DNA from: Gnetum montanum
Lineage: Eukaryota > Streptophyta > Gnetopsida > Gnetales > Gnetaceae
DNA: 64,000 nucleotides
Direction: 5' to 3'
Assembly: GCA_015680685.1 (NCBI GenBank)
Contig: MNCI01033409.1
Location: 19,788 to 83,787 of the forward strand
Both the position numbers and the translations under genes were made by a program. Positions 24,400 through 37,522 of the stretch are shown here, piece by piece; position 1 is the first letter of the stretch; every line of letters begins with the position of its first letter. The notes below the pieces were generated by a model. The model saw only the letters and a program-made list of their open reading frames with translations, was not told where the DNA came from and did no database searches.

Positions 24400-24639
24400 T
24401 CTACCTTTGAACTTGAAAGGACCTCATGTTGTTATCATATGAAAAATTGACTTAGAAGGCTTAAATCTTGAGCCTATGAGCCTATTTAACTACATAGCCT
24501 AAGTGGAAGAATCTCTAGGGTGGCCAAGTCCATAGTCAAAACCCCTGATTTAGAATTTGGTAACATAACTAAGGACTCTCTAGTTGAAATTCCATTCACA
24601 ACTCATGCTAGTGAGTAGAAAACATTAAAACTAAGTTTC

Positions 24640-25540
24640 TTGCTAGAACTGCAAATGGCCCAAGACATCACTAAGGCCCTTTAGGATAACATCAAAGACT
24701 TTTCTATGTCTTAGGAAGATATGCCAGGGATCAAATCAATATTAGCTTAACACAACATCATACTCAATCCTAATATTAGGCCTGTTAAGTAAAAGATCTG
24801 TAAGATTAGACTAGATTTGGCCTTAGCCATTTGTGATGAGATCAAAGAACTCTACCAAGTTAGTTTCATCCGAGTTGTTAACTACACTGATTGGGTATCT
24901 AACATAGTGGTGGTTCCCAAGAAAAATGGGAACATTCACATTTGTCTTGATATTTGTTATCTAAAGAAGGTAATAGTTAAAGGTGGGTTTCCTTTGCCTA
25001 GTATTGATTGCCTTATCGATACCATGGCTGGCCATGCCTTGTTATTCTTTATGGATGCATTCTCAAGATATAACCAAGTTAGGATTAACCCAAAGTACCT
25101 ATTGTTCATGACCTTCATGACCCCTTAGAAAACCTTTTGTTACATCATGATGCCATCCGATCTAAAGAATGCAAATGCAACCTAGCAATGAAGAATGACC
25201 TATATCTTTAGTGATTATATGCTAGGATTTCTTAATGATTATGTTGACAATATAGCGGTCAAGTCTAGGATAACTAATGATAATGCACATAATCTGAACT
25301 TAGTGCTCCAACAATGCCTGAAACATGAGCTTGAACTCAACCCTAAGAAATATTTCTTTGGCATTAAAATGAGTAAGATGCTTGGTTTCGTAGTATTCAA
25401 AGAAGGAATAGGTGTCAATCCCAACAAGGTTAATTCCATAACTAACTTAGCAACACCTAGTAACTTAAGGAGTTACGTAGATTACAAGGTTGATGACAAT
25501 TTATTTGTAGGTTCATCTCAAGGTTCACAAATGAGTTGAA
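24640..25540 (+). pseudogene. Elem5 reverse transcriptase
   Basis: Begins around LKDNIKDF-like and EDMPGIKS blocks, then WVSNIVVVPKKNGNI, FPLPSIDCLID, FFMDAFSRYNQV and LNPKKYFFGIKM. The catalytic box is YVDN at 25240-25251, so the second Asp of YxDD is replaced by Asn. Open runs of 103 and 114 codons (24817-25128, 25195-25539) are separated by a few TAG stops. Confidence 0.8.
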
Positions 25541-26520
25541 ACCTATGCACCACTTAATTAAGAAGGGGATCCACTAAGAGTAAACATACCAATGCCAAAA
25601 ATCTTTTGATGATATTAAGAAAGAGTTGGCTGAACTGCCTACCATGTATTCACCATAGAAAGATAAATCATTTTACATCTACCTTGCATTTTTTGACATG
25701 TCTATAGCCTCTCTACTTTGTAAAAAAAATGGGAAGATGGAGCAGAGCTTCCTATCTATTATTTGAGCCATGCATTAGTAGTTTACAAGACCCAATATAA
25801 TGAGGTCAAAAAGCAATGCCTAGCTCTAGTCTTCTCTTTAAATAAGTTAAGATACTATCTCTAATGAGGTTAATGTTATATGCAAGGACAACATGTTGAA
25901 AGCCATAATGACCAACATCTATGAGAGTAGCAAGATAGCCCAATGGAAGGCCATAACAACTAAGTTTGACCTACACTACATCTCTCAAGTCTCAATGAAA
26001 GGTCAAGCTATAGCCTCACAACTTACAACTTCCCTAGTTGAGGATAACATAATTGTAGATCTTAAATTTCCTAATGGGAATGTCAACATTATTACCAAAT
26101 TACCCAAGGATTATGTGGCCATCATACACTTTGACGGAGCTTCAACTACACATAAGACTAGTGTTTTTATCATCATAACTTTATCCTCTAGTGAGATCCT
26201 ACCATTCACCTATTATTTTTAATTTTCATGTACCAATAACATAGCTAAATATGAAGGATTACTCAAAGGAATGATGATAGCTCACAATCGTGGAATTACA
26301 TGTTTGATGATAAAAGGTGATTCACAACTACTAATTGATTAGGTAACTAGTGTTTATGCATGTAAAGCTAAACACCTACAACCTTACTGTGATCTAGCCA
26401 AAACTGTAATCTATCAGTTTATATATGCTTGTATTCAACACACTTTTCAAACTAAAAACACTCTAGCTGATGCCATTACAACCTTGGCACTAAGTATGAC
26501 ACCTGATGTGCTTAGCAAGT
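25541..26520 (+). pseudogene. Elem5 RNase H and additional RNase H
   Basis: The RT-linked RNase H is readable as LSHALVVYKTQYNEVKKQCLALVFSL (25760-25850). A linker leads to the second RNase H: IIHFDGAST (26125-26150), SCTNNIAKYEGLL, MIKGDSQLLID and LADAITTLAL. These carry the D, E, D and D catalytic acids. Stops lie at 25862 and 26221, among others. Confidence 0.75.
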
Positions 26521-26559
26521 TACCTTCCTTAATGCAAAACTATGCTCTCCCCATCATGC

Positions 26560-27829
26560 AGAACACCAAAGGTACATCTATAGCCATAATTGACAATGTT
26601 TCCCAACAAGAGTGGCATGATGATATCAAGTTTTACCTAATGCACAGCAAACCTCCATAAAACTTGGCTACCCCTCAAAAGGATGCTATACGTAAATGAT
26701 GAAAATAGTATGTCATCATAACCGATAACACATTATGTCAAAGGTCTTATTATGGCATATTATTATTATACTTGGACAAAGTACAAGCCCATAAGGTCCT
26801 TGAACAAGTGCATGAAGGCATATGTGGAGGACATAGAGGATCATGAGCCATGACCATAAATATTGGATGATTAAGATACTACTGGCCCTATATGGAAAGT
26901 GATTGTTCATAGAAAAATAAAACTTGTGATACATGTCAACTGTGCAACAACTTGATACATGTGCCACTAATTGAGTTGCATGCTACTCAGATCACATGGT
27001 CATTTCAAAGGTGGGGAATCGATATCATTGGAGGACATAGCTTCATCATCATTGCAACTGAATACTTCACAAAGTGAGTTTAAGTTATTTCCCTAAGGAA
27101 AAAATGACTTGACAACTCTATAAATTCATATTAAATAATATAGTGTCTTTTTTTGGCATACCTTTAACCATAGATACAGATAATGGACCATGGTTTAGTA
27201 GCCAAAAAATGCAAACTTTTTGTCAATAATTAGATAGTCAACATTCCTTTTCATCACTGTACTACCCACAAGCCAATGGCCAAGTCGAAGCTACCAATAA
27301 TATCATCATTAATCTTTTAAAGAAGATGCTAAGTAACAGTAAATGTAAATGACACGAACAACTTTTGTACTTACTTTGGACTTAGAGGATGACCTTTAGG
27401 AATACAACCAAACCCACATCATATACCCTTGTTTATGGATTTGAAGCTATTTTACATCTTGAATTACAAGTTCCATACTTAAGGATATCTCTATCTTACT
27501 TCATCAATGATGAACATAATAAGGAGATGTGTACCATTGATCTTGATTTGGTGGAGGAACAATGGATGCATACACTTGCCAACATTCAACGATATCAAGA
27601 GAGGTAGAAATAGCTATATCATCATGATCTTAATAGGAAGAAAGTTAAGGAAGGAGACCTTGTCCTCAAGACCATTTGCAAATATGTAGAAAATTTCTTA
27701 GCTAATTGGGAAGGACCTTTCTTGGTCACCAAAGCCTATGGAAATGGAGCATTCATACTGGTGAACCTAAATGGGAATGAATTGGCCAACCCAATCAATC
27801 AATCCTATCTCAAACCATATTACATCTAA
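26560..27829 (+). pseudogene. Elem5 integrase
   Basis: The zinc-binding part has HEGICGGH and CDTCQLC. The catalytic core has WGIDII (Asp at 27021), TDNGPWF (Asp at 27179) and ANGQVEATN (Glu at 27287), so the DDE triad is intact. The C-terminal part includes GDLVLK, WEGPFLVTKAYGNGAFIL and KPYYI before TAA at 27827. Several TAG/TAA stops (for example 27076 and 27607) disable it. Despite this it is the best preserved integrase in the window. Confidence 0.8.
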
Positions 27830-28390
27830 CACTAATGTATTTTCTTGTAGCCTTTGTTTATCATTATTTATAGGTTTGAACATATGAATGATGTTGACAA
27901 CTATGATGACCTTCAACAAGCGAGGCTGCATGACCTTACAATTCTTTCTGGCATCACAAGATACTGTGAACTTTGCATAACTTTGTGGAACAAAAGAAGG
28001 ATTTCTCTTGTGTCTGTTGATTGCAAACAATTGCAGCTTATATCTACTTGCTAACTCATGTTGTCTTATGCAAATTCTTGTAAGCACATGTACTCTTTGA
28101 CTTGCTCTCTTGTCCTCTTGGAGTTGTGTTTGTAGGGTGAAGCTTGAATTCCTCGCAAAGGTGTGACTCATCACAATGGTAAGTTATCACATCACCTCAA
28201 TGCATGAGATGTAGTTAGCTTATTTAATCTTGCCAACAATGCTTATCTCACATCACTTCTGTCATCCCACTATGCATAGCCACTCACTTAACCAAGTTAT
28301 AGTCTTCCATACCTTGTTAATACTCAAAACCTATGTTTGACATTCATGCATCATGACTTTATAACATCTTCTTGAGCATGCTTCATGCTT

Positions 28391-28530
28391 AAGTTCACTA
28401 AATGTAGCACATCTCATTTAGTGAGAATGTATAAATCTAGTCTGTTAAATGTAACACATCACATTCAGGCAAAGAGTCAAAAATCAAGTTCATTGAATGT
28501 GACACATCTCATTTAGCGAGAAAGCAAAGT
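28391..28530 (+). repeat. 47-48-bp tandem repeat in Elem5 3' region
   Basis: Three units, each with TAAATGT(A/G)-CACATC-CATT(T/C)AG, start about 28392, 28439 and 28487. Short tandem arrays after integrase are a known habit of Tat-group elements. Confidence 0.65.
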
Positions 28531-28946
28531 TTAGTCTTGGCAAAAAAACCAAATGAAGGTTTTAATTTCCAAAAAAAGGAGAAAAAAGAAAATGCCAAGG
28601 AAGCAAAAATACCAATGTAGCCTAAATATGACAAGGTTAATATCTCTCTCTCTAAAAAAAAGAGCATGTCAAATCACCAAAGAGTCCTTGTTACAAAGTG
28701 TTGGTTGCTTCTCACATTATCAAGTAACTAGCACCCTATAGCATCAAGACTTCTTCATTCAAAAAGCATATCATTGCCCTTCAAATAGCTATGATGTTAA
28801 CATTTGTAATTCCTTGTTAATCCCCCAATAATCAATATAACCTTTATCTCATCCTAAACTCTATCCTATCATGATCTTATCTCACCATCATGAGAACTCC
28901 TAGGCATGGTTCGATAGCTATAAAATTAAGTGCAAAGGGGAAGCAT

Positions 28947-29929
28947 TGATGATGCATTTGTGGTAGCATTTTGCATTCTTTGTTGATGTCTCTAGGGACA
29001 ATTCTCAAAACATCAACATAGAGGGGTTAATGAAACACTTGAAGAAACATTTTCAATCTTGCATGATAAGCCTTAATATCCAAATTTGCAATGTAATTTA
29101 TGGGAATTAAAAGGCAGAAATAATTGCCTATTTTCCCATCAAAAGTCCCACTTGATGGCCTTTTTTGGCTAAAATTTTAGCAATTTTTAATATGTAAAAA
29201 TGAATTTACATCATACAAGTTGCAAATCTCATTTAAGCTAGCTTATAAGGGATCCAAAATGTAAATATGCTACATGGGCAAAGTCTTTTACACTAGAGTC
29301 TCTTACACTAGAATTTTAGATTAAGAAAATGCTAAATACATTAGCATTTTTAGCCTAAAAGCTAAATATGTTGTCTTATAAGCTCTATATTTACATTACA
29401 CATAACTTGTAATGCTAATGTGAGTGTATGAAACTGTAACCGATGCTGATTGCAACCTACTTAAGCTAGATTTTTAGTTGATTTTAGGACTTTTTGGTAG
29501 ATCAAATTCCTCAAAAGTAGGGTAGAGTTGTGGATATTGTAGCTATCATAGCAGCTACTTTTGAGCGTAGATTTTTGTAGATCCACAACAGCAGCATTTA
29601 TTCTATGAATAGAATAGGAGACTAAAGTAGATTAATCATGACACATAGTCTACCATCTACACTATATTTCAAAAATACTTTGTATTCTCTAACCTTTGAA
29701 TTAATACTATTTTTTCATAATTAATACAAAGTTTGCAGCTCTTTTTTTTCTAGTATTTAATGCTTATTTGTTGTATCTTGATAATATATTTTAAGTCTCA
29801 CATGCTATAGTTTTTATTTTTCTATTTTTGTTAAATATATTGGTAACAGAGTTTTAAATCCTTAAGTGATCTACTAGATCATTTAGGGTGCTTCAAATTC
29901 CTATTTTTTAAGGCCCATGTAATTTAGGG
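28947..29929 (+). other. Possible LTR and PBS-like site, uncertain
   Basis: Follows the purine-rich AAAGGGGAAGCA. Near the far end TGGTAACAGAG (29841-29851) resembles a tRNA-iMet PBS with one mismatch, which could mean that an LTR ends near 29839. No second copy of the putative LTR is available and no ends can be fixed. Confidence 0.25.
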
Positions 29930-30540
29930 TGAAACTATTTAGCTCTAAGAATTTTAGTTTTCCAGCACTAAATGTTTCAAGTGTTACAGTCATTCCTTGA
30001 TCATTTAATTATTATAGGTGCTTCATTGAGAGCTTCTCCAAAATTTTTGAACTACTGGTGAAGCTTATAAAGAAGGATGCATCTTTTTCCTAGACTAGGG
30101 AATGTGAATAAGCATTTCAATGGTTAAAGTAAAAGCCTATAGAAATTCCCATTCTACATGCTCTAGATTGGTCTATACCATTCCACATAATGATAGATAC
30201 ATCTATGCATTGGAGGTAGTGCTTGCATAATTAAATGAATATATACATTCATATTACATCCATTGTGCAAGTAGAAGTATTGTCGATGCATAACTGAATT
30301 ACACCAACACTAAGAAGGAGCTCATGATAGTGGTGTATGCCTTGGAAAAATTCAAGCATTATGTGCTTGGGTGCCAAATTCTTGTGCACACTGATGAAAA
30401 TACCATATGTTTCCTGATAAACAAGCTAATGGTTAGCCCCTGTGTCATACGATGGCTAGTAATTTTATAATATTTTGACCTTACCATGGTAGACAAGAAG
30501 GGAACCAATAATGTAGTTTTTAATTACTTGTCTCAATTAC
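29930..30540 (+). pseudogene. Elem6 RT C-terminus and RNase H
   Basis: The RT thumb and connection are readable from about 29940 (QSFLDH, then YYRCFIESFSK in the next frame). RNase H follows with ALDWSIPFHIMID, KKELMIVVYALEKFKHYVLG and QYFDLTMVDKKGTNNVVFNYLSQL, the last of these at 30470-30540. The closing VVADHLSRL-type segment reads VVFNYLSQL, so its Asp is replaced. Numerous TAA/TAG stops. Confidence 0.7.
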
Positions 30541-30699
30541 AATGGAATAGCAAAGAGGATGAGAAACCTTTATCTGACCAATATCCATATGAACTCCTCT
30601 TTACTAAATCCATTGATGTTCAAGAGCCTAGGGGTACCAATTATTATGATGAGTTCCTCTTCTTTCTTCTTAGATAGGAGATCCCAGCTAAATGGGATA

Positions 30700-31920
30700 A
30701 TAAGAAGAAGCAATAGTTTCTTCACCAAGCAAGGCACTACATGGAAATCCAATGCAACCTTTACAAGATTTATGATGATGGCCTGGTTCAATGGTATGTA
30801 CCTAATGATGATCAGTTGTGCATCCTCCAATATGCTCATGAGGGTCTGTATGGGGGCCACTACATAGGAAAGAGGATGGCTACAAAGATCCTCCTAGTAA
30901 GATACTTTTGGCCAACAATCTTCAAGGATGCTTACCATTTCTTCTATTCATGCAAATGTTGTCAAAGGAATGGAGGAATGACTATACGAATGGAAAAGAA
31001 ACAATAAATCCAATCACTAGAGCCTTTTGACTTATAGGACATTGACTTCATAGGATCCATCACTCCCATGTTAAATGGAAAGGCTTACATCATTATTACT
31101 ATTAATTACTGTACGAAGTGTCCTAAAGCTACAGTAGTATCAAATAGCACATCTACCACTATAGCTATCTTTGTATAATAACAAGTGGTAGATAGGTTTG
31201 GTATGCCTAGAGCACTCATTTATAATAATAGAACCCACTTTATAGGGTGTACTTTTTGGAAACTAATGCAATGCTTTTGTGTGCAACATAAACTTACAAC
31301 CCCATATCATCCCCAAGCTAATGGTCAATCTAAAGTTACCAATAGGAAGACCACTAGGATACTAACACAAATGATTAGGAGATATAGGAAGGACTAGAGT
31401 GCTAAACTCAACAATGCTCTTTGTGTATATCATTCAACTTGGAAGATTCATATAGACTACTCTCCTTATGAGTTAGTGTATGGAAAATTACTAAAACTTC
31501 CAATCCAAGTCAAATTCCATACACTAACAATAGCTTGTGAGCTTGACCTTGACATTAATCTAGCAATAAAAGAATGGCTATTAACACTTAATATGCTAGA
31601 TGAGAATAGATAAGTAGCCCTAATGATGAATGAAGTGCACAAGGCACACTCCAAACAATGTCATGATGCACAAGTAAAAAGAGTTAAATTTCAACATAGT
31701 GATAAGGTTTTTTCCTAGAATTCCATGCATGTAACATAACACACTAAATTTCAAACATTATGGAAAGGAGCTTACATAATTCCTTCAACTTTTTCTTCTA
31801 GAGTCATGATAATCTACCATCCATAGAGTCCTCATAAACATCTATTGTTAACATACAACAAGTCATTCCTAGAATCCAAAGTAACCAATAACACTAATAC
31901 CTTTGTGTTAGAATAGGCTC
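30700..31920 (+). pseudogene. Elem6 integrase
   Basis: The zinc-binding region HEGLYGGH (30838 onward) and CKCC (30951-30962) are intact, as is the first catalytic Asp in DIDFIG (31044). The second reads IYNNRTHF, with Asn at the catalytic Asp (31224). The third reads ANGQSKVTN, with Lys for Glu (31331). Downstream YSPYELVYGK and HSDKVF match the usual C-terminal part. Two of three catalytic acids are lost, as well as the reading frame. Confidence 0.75.
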
Positions 31921-33647
31921 ACTCCATTTTTCAAATCTCCTCCTTTTAACATAGTCATGAGGAAGATGGCCATTCACACTAACAACTTGATGATGCTAAC
32001 CCCTTTTTCACCTTTTTTGTTTTAAATCATTCTTTATATTTTTTTCATTTTATTGAATATTTTATTGATTATTTTATATTTTTTTTTCACTTTTATTAAT
32101 CTCATCTAGTTTTATTGTAAGTTTTTTATTTTATTATTACTATTATGAACCTAGAAAGTTATTAAAAGGATGTTATCAGTCTTATGAATGATTAAACAAA
32201 AAGGTGAATTTTATCTATGGATTTTGTTCTCTTCTAGTAATCTATTAATTTTCTAGTGGCATCAGGTAGTGAGTTCATGACATCCACCCATTTCATTTAT
32301 TCCATGAAAATTAGTTTTCTAGAAGCATGAAGGTTCTTTTCCATTATAACTTAAAAGTAATCAATGACCTTGATGCCCAACAAACTAGGAAAGGACAAAG
32401 TAAGAATGAAAAAGGATGTAACCTCAAGGGGATTTGATATGATTTCTCTCAATATCATTCTTAAGTACTAGGAAATTCCATTGGTATATCCTCACTCCTA
32501 CTATCAACCATAAAAGGAAGCATGCCTTTGCATGATGTTATTTCCATGAAAAAAATAAGACATAGGAATTCAAAGCACATACCTTGGACTCAATAATGGA
32601 CTACAAACACTGGTTATGAGGTTGGAAACACATGTTACCCATGCCTCCCTACGTCATGTTTTACCACCTCGCTACCTCGTACCCTAGTAAATTATTCAAT
32701 ATTATTTCTAGATAGCATAACTCTAGCATAGTTACTTTCAAGGGTATGGAATTTAACTTAATCCAACCATTCATCATCCTTGGCATCAACGGACTCTTTG
32801 TGATGAAGATATGTAAGGACACGAGAGGCCTTTGCTTGCTTTGGGAAAAACCCCCTAGAATTCCTTTGGTCTAACTTTAGTTAAATTTCCTACCAAGGGT
32901 TGCTTGCTTGATTAGTTATTACAGTGGCATTAAAACATCTAGTATTGCTTTATTTGGCATTATGACTTCATCCAAATCTAATTAATTCTCTTCTTCTAAG
33001 CTAAACCTATCCTCTTTCATGTTATTACCATCCTTCTCCATGTTTTTGACTTCCATTCATCTCTTATTTCATTCTAGAACTCAACCCAAATTCCTATAAT
33101 TTCTAATGGAAAAAATTGCTAAGAACACCTGCATCAACATAACCCTGTTCATGTAGTATAAATGGTCTATATAAACATATGAAACTTAGCTCATTTTTCA
33201 CCATTTTTCAAAAGTGCCAAAGGAGTTTTTGCAATTTTTCAAAGTCCAATAATCTTCTGAGCCTCCTAAACCATAAATTGCTAACCCATTTTCACTTGTT
33301 CTTTGACCCTTGAGCTACTGGAGGTACATTTTGCATCATGGGAAATACAAACCTTTGGTTTTTTTCTCAAAGAATTTTTCAAAAGTTTTCTAACTTGCCA
33401 TGGTTAACCCATTAAAATAATATTAAATTAATCACCGTGAGGGTTAAGACCAACAAAAAAATTTTGATATCTAGACATAAAATAATATTAAAATAATGCA
33501 CATAGTCCATGAGCATAAATAAGCACTTAAATGATCAACCTTTTACACCTAATAAATTAACATAACCAAATATAACAAAGAAAGGCATTCAAATAACTAA
33601 AGGTTATGAACGAAAAAGCTAATCATGGATCATATTTGTGATTGTAG
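31921..33647 (+). other. Elem6 spacer and ORF-X leader
   Basis: No coding content. Bases 33157-33176 contain TATAAAT and TATATAAA followed by AAACTTAGCTCATTTTT, which matches the TATA plus ACACTTAGC.TCATTT arrangement of the Elem1 and Elem9 leaders. TTTGTGATTGTAG at 33635-33647 is the counterpart of the conserved splice acceptor. The CpG palindromes are not recognisable here. Confidence 0.55.
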
Positions 33648-36410
33648 ATAGCATCAAAACAAGGATTGCAAGCAGGAGGGCCATCATAGCCTAGGGAAAA
33701 GCAATCTAGAAGAGGAAGGGACCAAAAATAGTAGCAACCACAACCTCAAGAACAAGAAATCGAGGTCACACATGCTACTAGACCTTTTCAAGAGGAATTT
33801 GAAGTGGAATCTATCAAGAAGATTTTGACTACAAAGGCAAGCCAATCTAGGCAACATGAGGCTCTCAAGCCAAGGCCTAACCTGGAGATCATCCTCATGG
33901 AGTCTTACTTAGAATGCATCAAGACTAAAAAGGTCCACAATTCCATCCTCCATAAGTTGAACTTTGGATCCTTCTTCACACTGGTATTATAGGAGATAAA
34001 AAGACAACTACAAGGATCTCCCTTATGGCCCACTCTCTAACAATGGAGGGTGGTACATGGGGGAGACTTACCTATTCTAAAAAAACTAACAAGAAGATGT
34101 GTTGGTAAAAATTAAGGACATCACCCAGAGGCAAAGAAGGTGTGAAGCCAACAATACTATAGGGTGGACTATAAGGAGTACGGTGCCCTTATAAAGGTGG
34201 AGTAAGCTTATTTTAAGATCATGGCCTATCATCTAAATCCAATGGTGAGGCCACATAAGGTGATAGCCTTCTCCACTAGGGCATGCAGAACTATAAATGA
34301 AAAATTCCTAGTCAGTCTACCCCAACTCATTTTCCTAAAAATTGAGAAATGCTTAAAGGAAAATGAGAAGGATAGAAAGGCACTTCCCTTCTCTTATTTA
34401 ATTTGCAATTTATGTAAAAGGGAGGGGATAGGTCACTACTCAAATGATATGATCCACCATGCTCCTACCACATCTTGGTAGGAAATGATGACAGATAAGG
34501 CAACAACCAAGCTTTAGGAAGAGGAGAAACCACCACCATCACCAATAGCCTTAGAGACTACATAAGAGATGCTTGTAGTTGTAGAATGACTTAGAAAATT
34601 TTGGAAGTAGTAAGTGCAGCAATAGTAAGTATCTATAGGTGATGGGGAGTCATTTATTTACCATCCAATCATGAACCACTTAAATAAGATTGTGATGATC
34701 ATTAGTTGGCTAGACAGTGAAACAACCCTATTATTCTTTGTATAGAGGAACAAGACATCCACAAGGTCCCATCCAAGTACTAGGGAAGTCATAGTGTTCA
34801 TTCTTGAACAAAAATTTCTTGATATTTTAGGAAATGCTACAAATTTCTTAGTAATGTTAGAGAAAGATGAGGGGGCAATAGTCCTAGTGATGCAACATAA
34901 GTGCTAGGACATAGCAGCAAAGACAATGGTTAATAGATTAGCAAAGGCCCTTAATGCTCTTGCAATGTCTGTACTAGACATCACTACCATGGTAAACATC
35001 CATGTATCTATAGGAGCAAGAAGTCATTTGATAAGTGCTACCTAATACGAGGGTGTGTTGGAAATACTTGTGGAAACTAAGAAACTACTTCTAGAGATCT
35101 TTGATCTCCCAAATGAAATCACCACAAAATAATCACACATGCACAAGATAAGGGGTAAACTACTCATTGTCAATACATAACTAGAGGAGGCTATCACAAC
35201 CAATCAGTGGTTGGCCATCAAGTTTATTGAGTTGAGAGGTCATCTCTAGAACCCTATCATTCCTAGGTTAGAGCTTACATGAGATGAAGCTTTCCACCAA
35301 CTTTAGCAAAAATACTAAGAGGCTAAGAATGCAAAAGAAATGGAAATATTTAATGCATTCATGTAAGAGGCCATGGCCAACAACACTGACAAGGACCTAT
35401 CACAAGTTCACAAGGAGAACTTGGTCCTTACTAAGGATAATCACTACCCACAAAATGCTAAGTAGCATAAGGATCAATTGGTCAAGTACATCCTCCAGTA
35501 ATATGAGTAGCTTGCCAAGGTGAACTTAAACTTGAGGAGGTTGGTAGCATAAAACAAGAATCTCTTATTGAAGGAGACTAGTGCTCTTTGCTAGAAGATT
35601 GCAATTGAAGTAGTTGCTTGGAAGAACGAGGCTTTGAAATTTAAAAGAGTGAAGAATAATTATAGAAACCACATTGGGCTACTCAAGGAAGTTAATAAAA
35701 TAGAAATAAAATTAGCAAATATGAAGATGAATGAGGCCTTCCAATAACTTTAGGAAAGAAATGATGTATGGCAGCCCATCTTTGTTGGACTGAATGCATA
35801 TAACAAGGTAGAAATCCACCTAAAAAAGTTATGAATTCAGGAGGTGAAAAAGTATATAGAGCTTGCCAACCTTCGATATGAAAACTTAGCAATGCTAATA
35901 GTGGGGAGGCCAAGGTCAAAATTAGACAAGTAGCTCATCAACTCCTACCTCCTTTATGAGACAAACTTCAAGCTCCATAAAGAGAAAAAAATAACAGTTG
36001 GAGATAACTAGTGCAAAGCTTGAGGTTCTTAGAAGCATATTCACTTACCAACAATCTCTTGATGAGAACCTATCAAGGAGGATCCATGACTACCAAGAGC
36101 TGCATGACCTTGTAAAGATGTTTGACATTGAGCATAACACATTTGTAGCTTAGTTTGTCAATGTGAAGAAAGTGTTTTTTTTCTTATGCCATATCCATGG
36201 GATATTCCTACACTGACCCATATAGGTAAAGTAGCCTAAACCATGTATGACTCACAAAGAAAAAGAGTAGAAGATGAAAGCACTCTTTGATGCTTTCAAA
36301 CTTCCAATAGAAGCAGTAGTAGTAGTAGGGCAACCTTAGCTTCCAATAACACCAAGACAAGATGAAGGACCTTCTAAACTATAGGAGTCTCCACCTCTAG
36401 GCATAGTCTA
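33648..36410 (+). pseudogene. ORF-X copy 2 (Elem6)
   Basis: The most diverged copy. The start codon reads ATA after the acceptor-like AG. The globular part is recognised by LQGSPLWPTL (33990-34040) and by 34221-34481, which reads as YHLNPMVRPHKVIAFSTRA, ending in CNLCKREGIGHYSND; it aligns over its length with 1520-1800 of Elem1. A coiled-coil region continues to about 36200, where ELANLRYENLAMLI matches ELANLRYANLAMLI of Elem9. Total span (about 2.76 kb) equals that of Elem9. Stops and frameshifts throughout. Confidence 0.65.
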
Positions 36411-36640
36411 AAAACTCATCATGTCTTTATTCATTCAACAAGTGCTTGCGAAAATTTGATCTAAATATCTAATTTTGTTGAAAAAGAGCATTACTTTTTG
36501 TAAAACTATACAATCTAGCACTCAAAGTTGGTTTGAGTTAGTCTATCTATTAATAAATTCCATACATCCCTAAATTTTGTAAGAAACTTGATCCAAATTT
36601 TATTTACTTAAGGATGAGTTTTTAGTTAGTTGTGGGAGGA

Positions 36641-37522
36641 TGATGAACCATCATAAGATAGGTTGTGTTGATGCATGCCCATTGATGTAGCCCCGTTAAC
36701 GTATCCCTGTCAACACATGTTAGTATGCATTCATGCAAGTACATTAACATTAATGTGTTCATTGCCTATATAAATATGCATATCCCTCACATTTATGGCA
36801 CCTTTTAGTCTTATCCTTAGTCAAATTCTTGCAGTTTCTTCCATAAAATTTAGAATATTTTCCCTTTGAGTGCTTGTAGCATGGATTTATGAGCTTGTAT
36901 AGAATTTTATTTGAATGCACATATACCTAGACACATTTGCATGGATAACAATAAAATCAAGATTTCCTATATCCATTGTAGCACTTAGACTAGTTTAATT
37001 CTACTTTCTAGCATTTTGTATGCAATTTACATTATTGTTCTTAAGTAATTAATGTTATTATTTATAAGCACATGAATATAAGCACTTTGAGAAAAAAATA
37101 TTAATGCTTGGTAATCCTAGTAGTGGATACTTTGTGCACCCATTAGTGTATACTTGGTAATCTAGGAGCATTAATATAGGTTCAAGATGTGTATGACAAG
37201 TGGAAATGGATACTCCACATTAAGATAGTTAGTTATTGAAGTAGTTAATTAGTTAATTAATTCAATTATTAAATATTCATTCAATAATCTAGCAAATATG
37301 AGAAAAATAATATAAAAATAAATATCTTATGCCTCTACCACACTTAACTATATGCACAGTTTAACGTAAGTGTAGATTTAAAAGACAATGATTTACAGCT
37401 ACACAATTCACTATTTAGGAATATTAGAAACTAAGAAAACTAAGTCCATAAAATTTGACTAAATAGCATATGAATGCTTGTGATTCATATGGTTGGGCAT
37501 AGGTACTACCCACCACTCATTA
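36641..37522 (+). repeat. Elem6 3' LTR
   Basis: Starts TGATGAAC right after a GTGGGAGGA polypurine tract (36631-36640) and ends CACTCATTA, against CACTCATCA in relatives. The order of blocks (TATATAAATA near 36769, GCTTGTAGCATGG, AATAAAATCAAG, CTTGGTAATC repeats, ATGGTTGGGCATAGG) follows the Elem9 LTR. 882 bp, strongly AT-shifted. Confidence 0.8.

Larger units (their letters stand above)
24400..28946 (+). mobile_element. Elem5: Tat-lineage Ty3/gypsy pol region
   Basis: Plus-strand pol in the order RT, RNase H, additional RNase H, integrase, followed by a 1.1-kb 3' region with tandem repeats and a possible polypurine tract at 28934-28945 (AAAGGGGAAGCA). The second RNase H between RT-RH and integrase is the diagnostic layout of the plant Tat group. 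No gag and no convincing 5' LTR are present; the upstream part is lost or diverged beyond recognition. Confidence 0.75.
29930..37522 (+). mobile_element. Elem6: Athila-like element with pol, ORF-X and 3' LTR
   Basis: 5'-truncated element. It retains the last part of RT, RNase H, integrase, a 1.7-kb spacer with a TATA-bearing leader, ORF-X, polypurine tract and a complete 3' LTR. It is the only element in the window with ORF-X downstream of a recognisable pol, and so shows that ORF-X occupies the env-like position. Gag, protease and the RT palm are missing. Confidence 0.8.

Noticed and set aside
29841-29851. PBS-like TGGTAACAGAG
   Set aside because: One mismatch to the tRNA-iMet type, but no LTR pair or gag follows; the sequence runs into Elem6 RT remnants, so it is kept only as uncertain.
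36641-37522. Elem6 3' LTR as the 5' LTR of the Elem7 element
   Set aside because: No tRNA-Asp PBS follows 37522, whereas a polypurine tract precedes 36641.
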